Source: Schaalia sp. lx-260 (GTDB lineage Bacteria; Actinomycetota; Actinomycetes; Actinomycetales; Actinomycetaceae). Taken from it: a DNA stretch of 64,000 nucleotides. Positions 20,485 through 31,202 of this stretch are shown piece after piece. The translations under genes were made by a program, and so were the position numbers. The stretch lies in contig NZ_JAJNRQ010000005.1 in the NCBI RefSeq assembly GCF_021083645.1, forward strand, positions 36,096 through 100,095, given 5' to 3'. The stretch's first letter is position 1; the number at the start of each line of letters is the position of its first letter. The notes beneath the pieces are model-generated. The model was given only the letters and a program-made list of their open reading frames with translations, did no database searches and was not told the origin of the DNA.

Positions 20485-21219
20485 TTACCCGATACGTCGG
20501 GCGCGCGTTACATATGGGTTCGTGTCAATTTCGGCTTGCAAGGTTGTTGCAGGTCCATGTCCGGGGAATAAAAGGGTTCGAGGATCAACAGCATGGGAAA
20601 TTGTACGCAGTGAATGTCGCATCTGAGTTTCGTCACCACCAGGTAAATCAGTACGACCCACAGAACCCGAGAAAATCACGTCGCCGCTTAAAGCCCACGG
20701 AATAGGCAATTCACTGGAAGCTATGAGCTGCCCGTCAGCATATACGTCCAGATCACTGTGCGCGAGGAATAGTGCCGATCCTTCGGTATGCCCTGGAGCA
20801 GGTAACATTTTCATCCATAAACTTGGAATCAGTTCACATGACCCTGCGGGGAAATCACGCAGGTCATCAGGACAAGCCCACTCATCTAATTCAATTCCCG
20901 CAGGCATATTGTTCACATATGCTGCCGGGTCAACCAGACGATAACGATCAGGCCCTGGAATCCATACAGGAACTTGTTTTTCTGCGGGCCCCCAGGAAGC
21001 AACACGCGCACAATCCCACACATGATCGGGATGCCCATGCGTCAGTAAAACAGCCGCCAGAACAGCACCCTCACGCTCCAGTGTGGCTTTCAGTTGAGGA
21101 AGAATTCCTGCTGATGGGTCCACAACAACAGCATGAGGGGCTGTTCCCTCTAATGGCTGCGGAATAATCACCAACGAGTTTGCCGCATAGTACGGCGAAG
21201 TGATGATATGCAGACGCAT
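20485..21219 (-). CDS. MBL-fold metallo-hydrolase (glyoxalase II-like)
   Basis: A 244-residue metallo-beta-lactamase fold protein with the zinc signature LTHGHPDHVWD, a distal APGHTEGSALF, DVIFSGSVGRTDLPGGD and LFPGHGPATT. This pattern is typical of hydroxyacylglutathione hydrolase-like proteins of unknown substrate. I chose the ATG at 21219, one base after the preceding stop. An upstream in-frame start at 21249 would overlap the DUF349 gene and adds residues unlike the family. It sits between the DUF349 gene and hisS, its usual actinobacterial place. Confidence 0.92.
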   Translation of the reverse strand: MRLHIITSPYYAANSLVIIPQPLEGTAPHAVVVDPSAGILPQLKATLEREGAVLAAVLLTHGHPDHVWDCARVASWGPAEKQVPVWIPGPDRYRLVDPAAYVNNMPAGIELDEWACPDDLRDFPAGSCELIPSLWMKMLPAPGHTEGSALFLAHSDLDVYADGQLIASSELPIPWALSGDVIFSGSVGRTDLPGGDETQMRHSLRTISHAVDPRTLLFPGHGPATTLQAEIDTNPYVTRARRIG

Positions 21220-21220
21220 G

Positions 21221-22579
21221 TCAGTCCATTGATGAACGAATCTGGTCAAGCCACGCTTTCTTCGTAGCTAAAGCTTCAGATAATTCTTTTTCTTTTGAGG
21301 AATTACCTGCAACGCGCGCGGCTTCGCAATCTTTTTCCAGACGAGCAATTTGTTCTTCTAGCTGTCCGAGCATACCTTCTGCACGCGCACGTGTTTCAGG
21401 ATTTGTTCGACGCCATTCGTGTTCTTCAGCAGCGCGCACAGCATCTTCGACTGCACGTAAACGATGGTCAATACGTGAGTGATCGGCTGCAGGAACACGG
21501 CCCACACTATCCCACCGTTCTTGAATTTGACGAAGCTGTTCTTTTGTCTTTTCAAGATCATTGATAGGTAGTAGTGCTTCTGCTTCAATCAAAAGAGCTT
21601 CTTTTGCAGCAAGATTTTCACGATATTCAGAATCTGTCGCTAAATCTTTTGCCCGACGAGCATCAAAAAATACCTGCTGAGCTGCACGGAAACGAGTCCA
21701 TAATGCGTCATCTTCTTTACGAGAAGCACGAGGAGCTGTTTTCCAGCGATCCATCAACGTACGATAGGCAGCAGTTGTTGCTCCCCAATCTGTTGACGTT
21801 TGAAGGGCTTCAGCTTCAGCAATCAACTGTTCTTTCACACGTTTCGCATCCGTCTGAGCTTGGTCCAAAGCAGAGAAGAACTGACGACGTTGGCGATCAA
21901 ACTGTGTTCGCGCACCCGAGAAACGTTTCCACAGCGCATCTTCTGTTGCTTTATCTAAACGTGGGCCACGACGTTGCAGATTCTTCCATTCGTCTAAGAG
22001 CTCACGCAGGGTTTGGCCGCATTGCTTCCAATGCATACGGTGAGGATCTTGGGTGAGAATAGCTTCTGCACGTTCCACTAATTCAGTACGTTCACGCAAT
22101 GCGGCTTCTTTGGCTAAGCGGCGTTCTTCACGTGCTTGTTCTTTACGTACCTGTGCGCGCTCAGCAGCTGCTTCCACACGGGCACGCAAAGCAACGAGAT
22201 CACCGATAGCAGCAGGCTCAATAACGGATTCACGTAACGTTGCCAGCGTTTGATCTATTTCTTTAGGCGCAAGTGTGGCAAGACGATCTTCAAACAACTT
22301 AACTGTTGCTTCAAGTGACTCAAAACGACGCAAGTACAGCCCTAATGGGTTTTCAGGCAGACCGTCAGGGTATGCTCCAATCTGGCGTTCAGCATCCCCA
22401 TCACGAACAAAAACATTTCCTGCTTCATCCACCCGACCAAATTCTGAGGTTTCCGCAGCAGATAACTGTGGTGCAGCACTTTCAGTAGCAGGTTGCGAGA
22501 CGGGAGAATTCGCTGATGAAGCAGCCTGTGTAGGCTCAGAAGTATTTTCAGCGTGGAGCTCATTGGTCGAGTCAGTCAC
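21221..22579 (-). CDS. DUF349 domain coiled-coil protein
   Basis: A 452-residue soluble protein made mostly of long charged helices. It has repeated DUF349-type units with the pattern W...L...WK near LLDEWKNLQRRGPR, LMDRWKTAPRASRKEDDALWTRFRAAQQ and QIQERWDSVGRVP. The first 60 residues are disordered and rich in Ser, Ala and Glu. Function is unknown; linkage to rel is conserved in actinobacteria. I chose the GTG at 22579 because AAAGGAACATC precedes it; the frame is open 22 codons further upstream. Confidence 0.9.
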   Translation of the reverse strand: MTDSTNELHAENTSEPTQAASSANSPVSQPATESAAPQLSAAETSEFGRVDEAGNVFVRDGDAERQIGAYPDGLPENPLGLYLRRFESLEATVKLFEDRLATLAPKEIDQTLATLRESVIEPAAIGDLVALRARVEAAAERAQVRKEQAREERRLAKEAALRERTELVERAEAILTQDPHRMHWKQCGQTLRELLDEWKNLQRRGPRLDKATEDALWKRFSGARTQFDRQRRQFFSALDQAQTDAKRVKEQLIAEAEALQTSTDWGATTAAYRTLMDRWKTAPRASRKEDDALWTRFRAAQQVFFDARRAKDLATDSEYRENLAAKEALLIEAEALLPINDLEKTKEQLRQIQERWDSVGRVPAADHSRIDHRLRAVEDAVRAAEEHEWRRTNPETRARAEGMLGQLEEQIARLEKDCEAARVAGNSSKEKELSEALATKKAWLDQIRSSMD

Positions 22580-22721
22580 GATGTTCCTTTGATCGATAGA
22601 ACCTCGAAAGGTTCGGCGCGGTGCGCACCTTATGTGTACGCTCATGCCACCTACGGCACAGGACTATCCTACGGCTTTATTCATGCTGCAGAAAACAGAT
22701 AACACCTAGTGGACGAAATCG

Positions 22722-25058
22722 TCATATGTTTGAGATCTGATGACGACGTGTGGCAGGACTTGTTAAACGTTGAGCTTCAAACACACCATCAACGCGACGC
22801 AATGCTGCAAGGACGGCTTTCAGATGAGCCATATCAGCTAATTCAAAAGCAAAACGCGCACTCGCCACCTGATCGGGTGAAGTAACTGTACTTGCTGTCA
22901 GAATATTTACCCGATGATCTGACAGTACTTTCGTCAAATCAGAAAGCAAACCTGGGCGATCTAATGCCCGAGTTTCAATCTGCACAAGATACTGCACTCC
23001 TTGACGTTCCGTATCCCAAGCAACATCTGTAAAACGCTCCGGCTGATTTTTCATGAGCTGTACAGAATTCACACAGCTGGCACAATGCACAGATACGCCC
23101 TGACCACGAGTAACGAATCCCACAATTTCATCACCAGGTACTGGAGTACAACACTTCGCTAATTTCACCCAAATTTCATTTGAATTCATTCCGCGCACGC
23201 TCACCCCTGATGTGGAGGATATATGCGCACGTACTTTCGCTGCACTCGGAATAACAGCCTCAGCAAGTGTTTCCTCTGTCCCGTCATCTCCGCCAAGGTT
23301 ATCCACCAATTTCGATACCACATTTTGAGCCGAAATATGGTTCTCCCCAATTGATGCATATAGCGCAGTAATATCGAGCAATCCCAGAGCATTAGCAACG
23401 GAAAGTAAAGATTCATGATTCATGAGACGCTGTAAAGGTAAATTCTGTTTACGCATCGCACGAGCCAAGTGCTCTTTACCTGTTTCCACTGCTTCTTCAC
23501 GACGTTCTTTTGAGAACCATGCTTTGATTTTTGAGCGCGCGCGCGGTGAAGCAACAAAAACTAACCAGTCCCGTGAAGGGCCTACTTTGTCAGATTTTGA
23601 TGTCACTACTTCAACGGTTTCGCCTGACTGCAGGCGCGATTCTAAAGGAACTAGTCGCCCATTCACTTTTGCTCCGACAGTGTGGTGTCCTACCTCAGTG
23701 TGAACTGCATAGGCGAAATCAATAGGTGTTGCCCCTGCCGGCAGAACAATCACCTCACCCTTAGGCGTGAAAACATATACTTCATCACCAGCAATTTCAT
23801 AACGTAATGCGTCAAGAAATTCTTCCGGATCGCCAGTTTCCCGTTCCATTTCAACGAGTGCCCGCATCCAGTTCATCTGTTCAGTAGCACTCATTCGGTC
23901 AGTATCGCCCGAAGTAGCATTCGGATTTTGCTTGTATTTCCAGTGTGCAGCAACGCCATGTTCGGCGCGTTCATGCATTTCATATGTACGAATCTGGATT
24001 TCAACAGGTTTACCGCCAGGACCGACCACAGTCGTATGTAAAGACTGGTACAAATTAAATTTCGGCATGGCGATATAGTCTTTGAAACGCCCTGGAATAG
24101 GATTCCAATGACCGTGAAGTGCTCCAAGAAGCGCGTAACAATCTTTTACAGAATGTACAAGAACACGCACTGCCACAAGGTCGTAGATTTCATCGAAAGC
24201 TTTACCTCGAACAATCATTTTCTGATAAATCGAGTAATGATTCTTTGGACGGCCAGTTACAGTTCCTTGTGTTCCTGAGTGCCGTAAATCCCCTTCAATC
24301 TGGGTAATTACCTCTCGTAAATATATTTCACGCTGTGGCGTACGCTCATGAACAAGTCGATCAATTTCCTCGTAAATTTCAGGATAGAGGGTTTTGAATG
24401 AAAGTTCTTCAAGCTCCCACTTAATCATATTCATACCGAGGCGGTGAGCCAGTGGAGCATATATTTCTAAAGTTTCTTGAGCTTTACGTTTTGCTGAATC
24501 AGCAGAAACAAAACGCCAGGTGCGAGCGTTATGTAAACGATCACCTAATTTGATGAGGAGAACACGTATGTCATGACTCATCGCCACAACCATTTTACGC
24601 AAAGTCTCTGACTGAGCAGCGCTACCGTAACGTACTTTATCGAGTTTGGTCACTCCATCAACAAGCTGCGCGATTACCTCGCCAAAATCTGCTGTCAGTT
24701 CTTCCACCGTGTAATCGGTGTCCTCAACTGTATCGTGTAATAAGGCGGCAACAAGTGTAGGAGTCGTCATTCCCATTTCAGCAAGAATTGTTGCTACAGC
24801 AACGGGATGAGTAATGTAGGGTTCCCCTGATTTACGCATCTGCCCACGATGATGCAACTCCGCTGTTGCATAGGCGCGTTCAATGAGTCCTACATCAGCT
24901 TTCGGGTGGTTTGCCCGTAAAGCACGAACCAAAGGTTCAATTTCTGGAGCTGTTGTACGGGATCGATTACCAAACCACATCAGCCCAGAACGCACAAGCG
25001 ACCCAGCCGCAGGAGGACGGGTCGCTTGTGTCGTTGGTTGCATATGAGGATCAGTCAT
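22722..25058 (-). CDS. rel: bifunctional (p)ppGpp synthetase/hydrolase
   Basis: Controls the stringent response alarmone. The 778 residues run in the order HD hydrolase (ITHPVAVATILAEMG, LLHDTVEDTDYT, near 80-120), synthetase (GRPKNHYSIYQKM, YDLVAVRVLV, YQSLHTTVVGPGG, near 265-340), TGS (EVYVFTPKGEVIVLPAGATPIDFAYAVH), a zinc-finger/helical region (KLAKCCTPVPGDEIVGF) and a C-terminal ACT domain. Both catalytic sites look intact, as in single-enzyme Rel proteins. Apt lies immediately upstream. Confidence 0.97.
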   Translation of the reverse strand: MTDPHMQPTTQATRPPAAGSLVRSGLMWFGNRSRTTAPEIEPLVRALRANHPKADVGLIERAYATAELHHRGQMRKSGEPYITHPVAVATILAEMGMTTPTLVAALLHDTVEDTDYTVEELTADFGEVIAQLVDGVTKLDKVRYGSAAQSETLRKMVVAMSHDIRVLLIKLGDRLHNARTWRFVSADSAKRKAQETLEIYAPLAHRLGMNMIKWELEELSFKTLYPEIYEEIDRLVHERTPQREIYLREVITQIEGDLRHSGTQGTVTGRPKNHYSIYQKMIVRGKAFDEIYDLVAVRVLVHSVKDCYALLGALHGHWNPIPGRFKDYIAMPKFNLYQSLHTTVVGPGGKPVEIQIRTYEMHERAEHGVAAHWKYKQNPNATSGDTDRMSATEQMNWMRALVEMERETGDPEEFLDALRYEIAGDEVYVFTPKGEVIVLPAGATPIDFAYAVHTEVGHHTVGAKVNGRLVPLESRLQSGETVEVVTSKSDKVGPSRDWLVFVASPRARSKIKAWFSKERREEAVETGKEHLARAMRKQNLPLQRLMNHESLLSVANALGLLDITALYASIGENHISAQNVVSKLVDNLGGDDGTEETLAEAVIPSAAKVRAHISSTSGVSVRGMNSNEIWVKLAKCCTPVPGDEIVGFVTRGQGVSVHCASCVNSVQLMKNQPERFTDVAWDTERQGVQYLVQIETRALDRPGLLSDLTKVLSDHRVNILTASTVTSPDQVASARFAFELADMAHLKAVLAALRRVDGVFEAQRLTSPATRRHQISNI

Positions 25059-25112
25059 TACCTCATTTTAGACTTTCGCAGTCATTTTGTGTGCCATGTG
25101 CCATTATTCAGG

Positions 25113-25652
25113 TCAGAGCACAACAACTGATTCAACATTTTCGCCTTCAAGCCGTTGCCGACCTCCAAGACCAGCTAGCTCCAAAAGGACGGTAATACCC
25201 ACAACTTCAGCACCGGCCTCACGGATAAGCTGAGCTGAAGCCGCGGCAGTTCCCCCGGTTGCTAAAACGTCATCAAGGATAAGAACACGATGCCCAGGAG
25301 TGACTGAATCCGGTCGCAATTCCATACGGGCAGAACCATATTCCAAATCGTAGTCCACACCAATAACAGGACCAGGAAGTTTCCCTGCTTTACGGATGGT
25401 CAGCATACCGATCCCTAAGCGTGTTGCCAAAGGCGCTGCCAAAATGAATCCTCGGGATTCAAGGCCCGCAACTGCATCAATACGACCACGGTAATACTCA
25501 GCGAATTGCTCAATGAGTTCACAAAAAGCCGGACCATTAGCTAGCAGAGGTGTAATGTCGCGGAAAAGTACACCCGGTTCAGGAAAATCCTGAATTTCAC
25601 GTAAATTATCGGTGAGGATTTTTCCTACTTTTTCGCTCAGAACACTGCTCAT
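25113..25652 (-). CDS. apt: adenine phosphoribosyltransferase
   Basis: Salvages adenine to AMP with PRPP. The 179 residues include FPEPGVLFRDITPLL, AGLESRGFILAAPLA and the PRPP-binding VLILDDVLATGGTA. The ATG overlaps the secF stop by 4 bases (25649-25652), so it is coupled to secDF. The apt-rel neighbourhood is conserved in actinobacteria. Confidence 0.96.
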   Translation of the reverse strand: MSSVLSEKVGKILTDNLREIQDFPEPGVLFRDITPLLANGPAFCELIEQFAEYYRGRIDAVAGLESRGFILAAPLATRLGIGMLTIRKAGKLPGPVIGVDYDLEYGSARMELRPDSVTPGHRVLILDDVLATGGTAAASAQLIREAGAEVVGITVLLELAGLGGRQRLEGENVESVVVL

Positions 25653-26737
25653 CGTTTCCGCTTCTTCCTTTGAGGCTGCGCTGAACGTCCCAAGTGGTGT
25701 CCCGGTTGCAGTGGTGCGACGCGCACGGATGGATCTGACTCCGTTCCTTCCTCACCTTGGGCATGACGAACGCGTTCTTTTTCAACAACGGCAGTGTGTT
25801 CTTTGGTCCGGGTACGGCGTTCTTCAAAGGTCACCAGAAGTGGCGAAGCAATGAAAATTGACGAGTAGGTACCTGCGATCATACCGACGAATAAAGCCAA
25901 AGAAATATCTGTCAAAGTTCCTGCACCCAAAAGCAGTGAACCAATCAGCAAAATTGAACCCACGGGAAGTAAAGCAACAACAGAGGTGTTAATTGAACGC
26001 ACCATTGTCTGATTGACTGCCAAGTTCACTAGTTCAGCGAAGGTGAAACGCTTTTGGTCGGTCAGTCCTTGTGTAAGTTCACGAACCTTGTCGAAAACAA
26101 CCACCGTGTCATATAGCGAGTAGCCCAAAATCGTGAGGAAACCAATCACTGTTGCAGGAGAAACCTCGACACGAACCACCGCAAAGAAAGCAATAGTAAG
26201 CACCACGTCATGCAGCAATGCCACAATCGCAGAAAGCGACATCGTCCATGACCTGAAGTACACAGCCATCAACAAAGCAACCAAAGCAAGGAAGATCACG
26301 AGCGATTTCAGTGCTTTTGCAGTCACGTCATGACCCCAGGAAGGACCAATCGAGCTGGACTGCACTTCTGAACTCTCAATACCGTATGCCTGCGCCAAAG
26401 CATCACGTACGGCAGCGGTTTGAACCGAATCTAAAGAGTCTGTCTGCACGCGGATACCGTCACTACCTACGCTTGAGACACGCGCATTTGAGTCGTGACC
26501 GGTTGCTTCTAAAGCTGTGTAAGCCTTTTGCTGGCTGATATCAGCAACACCTGTCAAAGTGAACTGGGAACCACCGGTAAATTCAATGGATCCTTTGATA
26601 CCTAAAACAGCCGTGAAGATCAAAGCAAGGAGGAGAACAATACCGGAAACCCCCAGGAAGGCTTTGCGGTTAGCGACAATTCGGTAGGATTTCTTTCCCG
26701 AGTACAGGGCATTACCCCATTGAGCGAAACTCATCAT
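25649..26737 (-). CDS. secF: protein translocase subunit SecF
   Basis: Works with SecD to drive the late step of Sec export using the proton motive force. The 362 residues have an N-terminal membrane segment, an external domain with FTGGSQF, and five further membrane segments including LGYSLYDTVVVFDKVRE and NQTMVRSINTSVVALLPVG. The C-terminus is a basic cytoplasmic tail. It overlaps secD by 4 bases and apt by 4 bases. Confidence 0.96.
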   Translation of the reverse strand: MMSFAQWGNALYSGKKSYRIVANRKAFLGVSGIVLLLALIFTAVLGIKGSIEFTGGSQFTLTGVADISQQKAYTALEATGHDSNARVSSVGSDGIRVQTDSLDSVQTAAVRDALAQAYGIESSEVQSSSIGPSWGHDVTAKALKSLVIFLALVALLMAVYFRSWTMSLSAIVALLHDVVLTIAFFAVVRVEVSPATVIGFLTILGYSLYDTVVVFDKVRELTQGLTDQKRFTFAELVNLAVNQTMVRSINTSVVALLPVGSILLIGSLLLGAGTLTDISLALFVGMIAGTYSSIFIASPLLVTFEERRTRTKEHTAVVEKERVRHAQGEEGTESDPSVRVAPLQPGHHLGRSAQPQRKKRKR

Positions 26738-28806
26738 CGGTTCTGCTCCTTTTCCTCGACTGAACCATCATCTGTTTGAGTAGCACCCTCAGTGGTCGAG
26801 GTTTCAGACGTTTGTTCTGCTTCTTTTTCTAAAGCTTCTTGTCGTTTTTCCTCTGCATATCGGCGTTCTGCAATGGACAGAGGACGTTCCTGAGCATCTT
26901 CAACGGCCATCCGTTGTTCCTGTGCGCCCCGATTTACACGAATACGGCCTCGACCAGCATAGATAGCTGCAGATGTCGCACCTAAGTGCTCTGGGTCCAA
27001 ACCTGAAAGCTTATGGCCTGAGCCAAAGAATCGGGTACGAATCAAAAGCTCCATCATCGGGTGTGTGAATAGGAAGATCACGATTAAGTCAACAATAGTT
27101 GTCACACCCAAGGTGAATGCGAAACCTTGAACGCCACCGACAGCCAAAACGTACAAGACAACGGCTGCCACAAGGTTAACCGCATCCGAAACAATGATGG
27201 TGTGTTTCGCGCGTTGCCATCCTTCATCAACAGCAGCAACAAGAGGACGACCATCACGAACTTCATCTCGGATACGCTCAAAGTAAACGATGAACGAGTC
27301 TGCTGTCACGCCCACAGCAACAATCAAACCAGCAATACCAGCCAAAGATAAACGGTAACCCATAGTCCACGACAGCAAAGTAATGACAAGATAGGTTAAT
27401 CCGCCCGCCACCAGCAATGAGCCTGCTGAAACCACTGACAAACCACGGTATTGCCATACCATGTACGCAACCACCAACAGCAAACCAATCAGACCCGCCC
27501 AAATACCTTTTTGCAGGTGTTCAGAACCCAATGTTGCTGAAATCTGCTGCTCGGATTGGACTTCAAAGTTCAATGGCAATGAACCAAAGTTCAGCTGATT
27601 AGCAAGGGACTTCGCTGATGTTGCGGTAAAAGATCCACTGATTTGTGCTCGACCATTATTGATGACCGCATTCATACTTGGTGCGGTAATGATTTTACCG
27701 TCAAGAACGACAGCAAAATGGTTGCGGTCAGGTTTTACGTAAGCTGCGCCTCCCTGAGAATCAGCGGAAGCAAAACCGTATAAGCGTTCAGATGCCTCGG
27801 CAAAACTTGTTGTGCCTTCAGCATTGAATTGCAGATCAACGCCCCATTCACCTGTACTGCGACCCTGATTATTTGTAATCATTGCGGCCGCAGCAGTTGT
27901 CAGTTGCGAACCACTCACATCCACAGGACCCAAAATGTACTTTAAGGTGCCTTCTGCGTTACAGGCCGCGTAAGGCTTATCTGCCGCTGCCTCTGTACGT
28001 GTCCCTTTTGCGCCGCAATCTAAAGTGAGATAGTCATAGGTAACTTTTTCTGTCATCCATGCTAGATCTGAGTTATTTTCAGGAGTCGTCGCAGGTGCAT
28101 CTGACAGTTCACCGTCTTTATTTGCATCAGCTAAAGTTTTCGCTTCTTCTTCGCTGAGAACATTGGGCTGTATCTGAGGAGCAGATTGGCTGTTGTCAGC
28201 TTCTGCTGACTGAGCAGTTTCACCCGAAGCCGCAGAGTCGCCGGACTGTGCTTCCTGCGCAGACTGGTCGCTTCCTTCTGAAGCACTCAGATCACCAGAT
28301 TGCTCATCTGTCGCAGACTGTGCGTCTTCAGATGATTGACCCGATTGTGCAGAAGAATCCGACTGCCCGGCTTCAGCAGAAGGCGTTGTCGGTCGTTGAA
28401 CTGACACGGCTTGACCGATTTTCAAAACTGGACGGAAATTCATCTGTGAAGATGAACGAATAAGGTCAAGAGTTTCTTGCGAAGGAGTACCCGGAATGGC
28501 AACAACAATGTTGTCAGAACCCATCGAGGTAATTTCAGCCTCCGCTACGCCGGAAGCATCCACACGCGAACGAATAATGTTAATGGCCTCAGCAATATCA
28601 TCTTCAGTTACCTGACGTGACGAGTTATCTGTTGATACCGGAGTCAGGATCAGCTGGGTACCGCCCTCAAGGTCAAGGGCAAGAGAAGGGACAAAAGATG
28701 CCCCATGATTGGTCACGTTCCCCACAATAAGCGAGCCCATACTTACACCAGCAAGTAAGGCAAGCGCCAGCAAAGAACGGAGCGGACGGCGTTTCTTAAT
28801 AGCCAC
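26734..28806 (-). CDS. secD: protein translocase subunit SecD
   Basis: Partner of SecF. The 690 residues contain the first membrane segment, LDLEGGTQLILTP, the P1 region, and FNAEGTTSFAEAS through NNGRAQISGSF. Six membrane helices follow, with GLIVAVGVTADSFIVYFERIRDE. It is longer than usual for two reasons. An insert near residues 144-215 is built almost only from Ser, Gln, Ala, Asp and Glu. The cytoplasmic C-terminal tail of about 90 residues is charged and ends rich in Glu. yajC is just upstream. Confidence 0.96.
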   Translation of the reverse strand: MAIKKRRPLRSLLALALLAGVSMGSLIVGNVTNHGASFVPSLALDLEGGTQLILTPVSTDNSSRQVTEDDIAEAINIIRSRVDASGVAEAEITSMGSDNIVVAIPGTPSQETLDLIRSSSQMNFRPVLKIGQAVSVQRPTTPSAEAGQSDSSAQSGQSSEDAQSATDEQSGDLSASEGSDQSAQEAQSGDSAASGETAQSAEADNSQSAPQIQPNVLSEEEAKTLADANKDGELSDAPATTPENNSDLAWMTEKVTYDYLTLDCGAKGTRTEAAADKPYAACNAEGTLKYILGPVDVSGSQLTTAAAAMITNNQGRSTGEWGVDLQFNAEGTTSFAEASERLYGFASADSQGGAAYVKPDRNHFAVVLDGKIITAPSMNAVINNGRAQISGSFTATSAKSLANQLNFGSLPLNFEVQSEQQISATLGSEHLQKGIWAGLIGLLLVVAYMVWQYRGLSVVSAGSLLVAGGLTYLVITLLSWTMGYRLSLAGIAGLIVAVGVTADSFIVYFERIRDEVRDGRPLVAAVDEGWQRAKHTIIVSDAVNLVAAVVLYVLAVGGVQGFAFTLGVTTIVDLIVIFLFTHPMMELLIRTRFFGSGHKLSGLDPEHLGATSAAIYAGRGRIRVNRGAQEQRMAVEDAQERPLSIAERRYAEEKRQEALEKEAEQTSETSTTEGATQTDDGSVEEKEQNR

Positions 28807-28850
28807 TTGTCATTCTGCTTTCAGATGTTCCCACGCAGGGACACGTATAA

Positions 28851-29243
28851 CTACTTCTCAATTCCGGTCGATGAATCATTATCGAGGCCGAGGACTTGTT
28901 CGTCTTCTTCTTGGGTTTCAGGTTCTTCTGTTTCTTCAACTTCTTGAACCGAAGCGAATGGAGGATTACCTATTTCCCGTACAACCGCGCGATCCCAGTA
29001 AGTCTCTGTCCCGTCAGCAGTTTCAAGAACAACAACGTCGCCGTCAAAATCAACGAAACGACCCCAAAAACCGAATGCGGTTTTCACCCACATTCCAGGG
29101 ACAAGGTCTTCCCGAAGTTTACGATCACGTTCAGCTTGCTGGGCAAGCATTTTCTTGCGGGAACGACTAGAGAAAAACAACATGAAGATGAGCAAAACAC
29201 CCAACATCAAAGGGAAAGCGTATTGCTGTACAAGCTGGTCCAC
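28851..29243 (-). CDS. yajC: Sec translocon accessory protein YajC
   Basis: Small bitopic membrane protein associated with SecDF. One N-terminal membrane segment (YAFPLMLGVLLIFMLFF) is followed by the conserved RKKMLAQQAERDRKLREDL and LVPGMWVKTAFGFWG, then an acidic tail. I chose the GTG at 29243 because AAAGGG lies 6 bases before it. An ATG at 29258 would add five residues. It begins the yajC-secD-secF-apt unit. Confidence 0.92.
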   Translation of the reverse strand: MDQLVQQYAFPLMLGVLLIFMLFFSSRSRKKMLAQQAERDRKLREDLVPGMWVKTAFGFWGRFVDFDGDVVVLETADGTETYWDRAVVREIGNPPFASVQEVEETEEPETQEEDEQVLGLDNDSSTGIEK

Positions 29244-29440
29244 GAATAGCCCTTTCATTACTCACGTGCGAATAGACGCACACTTGTTGCAGTCTAGTGC
29301 CCTTGAGTGCTTTTAGGCCACGTGATAGATGAAAATGAGCGCAATTGCGCAAAAGTAAAGCTCACTTTTCCCACAAAAGAATGTCATAAAGATACAAATG
29401 CGTCCTAAGTCACAGGATGAATAGGATTTATCCTGCCATT

Positions 29441-30472
29441 TTATTGAAAAAGAACAGCCTCAGGCGGGGGCGTAAGCCCTAAATGCTCCCACGCAGCACG
29501 TGTTGCTGCTCGTCCACGCGTCGTACGGATCAAGAAACCTTCACGCACTAAATACGGCTCAGCAACAGTTTCCACAGTCTCCGCTTCTTCACCAACAGTC
29601 ACGGCAAGAGTTGTGAGGCCAACTGGCCCCCCACCGAAACGTCGACATATAGCTTCAAGGACTGCCCTGTCCAAACGATCAAGCCCATGACGGTCCACTT
29701 CAAAAAGAGTAAGTGCCCCCTGAGCTGCCTCCAAAGTTAGATTGCCATCACCACGCACTTGCGCATAATCCACGACGCGACGAAGCAATCTATTCGCAAT
29801 ACGAGGGGTCCCACGCGAACGTGAAGCTATTTCATAAGCGGCATCTTCACTGAGTTCCACACCAAGCAAATGAGCAGAACGCGCAACAACATGACGAAGC
29901 TGCTCCACCTCATAGAATTCAAGATGCGCAGTGAAACCAAAACGATCACGCAAAGGCGCAGGTAACAGACCGGAACGTGTGGTTGCGCCTACAACTGTGA
30001 AAGGTGGCAAAGCCAAAGGAATAGATGTCGCACCTGGACCTTTACCTACAACAACATCAACACGGAAATCCTCCATTGCAAGGTAAAGCATTTCTTCAGC
30101 TGTACAGGCAAGGCGATGTATTTCGTCGATAAATAGCACATCGTTTTCTTGTAGACCTGACAAAATTGCCGCCAAATCGCCGGCATGTTGAATCGCAGGT
30201 CCTGATGTTAAACGCAAAGATGTCCCCATCTCTGCGGCAATAATCATCGCTAAAGTAGTTTTACCTAATCCTGGTGGACCAGCAAGGAGCACATGATCTG
30301 ACGGCGCTCCACGACCGCGTGCAGCATCTAAAAGAAGCTGCAGCTGATCGCATACCTTTGTTTGCCCAACAAATTCACTGAGGCGTTTCGGTCGAAGTGC
30401 AGCCTCTGCTGCACGTTCTAGGTCACCGGCATCAGGTGCCACAATGCGTGAAAAATCAGGTTCAGTGGCCAC
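29441..30472 (-). CDS. ruvB: Holliday junction helicase motor RuvB
   Basis: AAA+ motor that drives branch migration with RuvA. The 343 residues include [11 protein letters not shown], Walker [14 protein letters not shown], Walker [10 protein letters not shown], sensor GATTRSGLL and the C-terminal winged helix with [10 protein letters not shown]. The start is GTG after GGAGGTAACC, inside the ruvA 3' end (11-base overlap). Confidence 0.98.
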   Translation of the reverse strand: MATEPDFSRIVAPDAGDLERAAEAALRPKRLSEFVGQTKVCDQLQLLLDAARGRGAPSDHVLLAGPPGLGKTTLAMIIAAEMGTSLRLTSGPAIQHAGDLAAILSGLQENDVLFIDEIHRLACTAEEMLYLAMEDFRVDVVVGKGPGATSIPLALPPFTVVGATTRSGLLPAPLRDRFGFTAHLEFYEVEQLRHVVARSAHLLGVELSEDAAYEIASRSRGTPRIANRLLRRVVDYAQVRGDGNLTLEAAQGALTLFEVDRHGLDRLDRAVLEAICRRFGGGPVGLTTLAVTVGEEAETVETVAEPYLVREGFLIRTTRGRAATRAAWEHLGLTPPPEAVLFQ

Positions 30473-31061
30473 GGTTACCTCCTAAACTCAGTAAAGCAGC
30501 ACGAAGCATATCGGAAACGCTCATGCCATGACCGGCAAACTTTTCCACCGTCTGAGCAGCAACACTTTCACTCCAGCCCAGTTGAACCAAAGCAGCACGT
30601 ACCTGCATTTCATCCTCTGTAGGTGTTGTTTCTGAAGCAGCGCCTTCAGGTAAAGCAGCTACCGTACCTAATTTGTCACCAATTTCCAGTAGCATACGCT
30701 GAGCAGATTTTTTCCCAACACCCGGTATTTTCTGCAAAGTAGCAGTATCACCTGAGCTAACCGCACGCCGCAGATCATCAGGTGACAGCACGGTAAGAGC
30801 AGCTAAAGCTGTTCGCGGGCCTACGCCACTCACTGATTGAAGTTTCTCAAAAATAATGCGTTCATCTGTATCACGGAAACCATATAAGGTCATTGAATCT
30901 TCACGTACCACCATAGAGGTATGGATCGTTACATCAAGACCCACATGAAGTTCCTGAGCGAAAGGCGGAGCCACAACCACACGCCATCCAATACCTCCAA
31001 CCAAGAGTATGACCTCATCAATGCCTGCGTATGTAACAGTCCCCGCGAGCTGCGCGATCAT
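30462..31061 (-). CDS. ruvA: Holliday junction DNA-binding protein RuvA
   Basis: Tetrameric junction-binding protein. The 199 residues have the N-terminal OB domain ([13 protein letters not shown]), the two helix-hairpin-helix regions ([29 protein letters not shown]) and the C-terminal domain that contacts RuvB. The ATG follows GGAGGTACAT. It overlaps ruvB by 11 bases. Confidence 0.97.
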   Translation of the reverse strand: MIAQLAGTVTYAGIDEVILLVGGIGWRVVVAPPFAQELHVGLDVTIHTSMVVREDSMTLYGFRDTDERIIFEKLQSVSGVGPRTALAALTVLSPDDLRRAVSSGDTATLQKIPGVGKKSAQRMLLEIGDKLGTVAALPEGAASETTPTEDEMQVRAALVQLGWSESVAAQTVEKFAGHGMSVSDMLRAALLSLGGNRGH

Positions 31062-31202
31062 ATGTACCTCCGCTGTTTCTTTCGGTCACCGCTTGTATCG
31101 TACGTACGCAAAGATTCCTGTCATCAGAACTCGGTTTTGACGACTAACATATTTCTCTTTCAGATCACAGGAGAGACAAAGCGAACATATGTACGATAGA
31201 TA

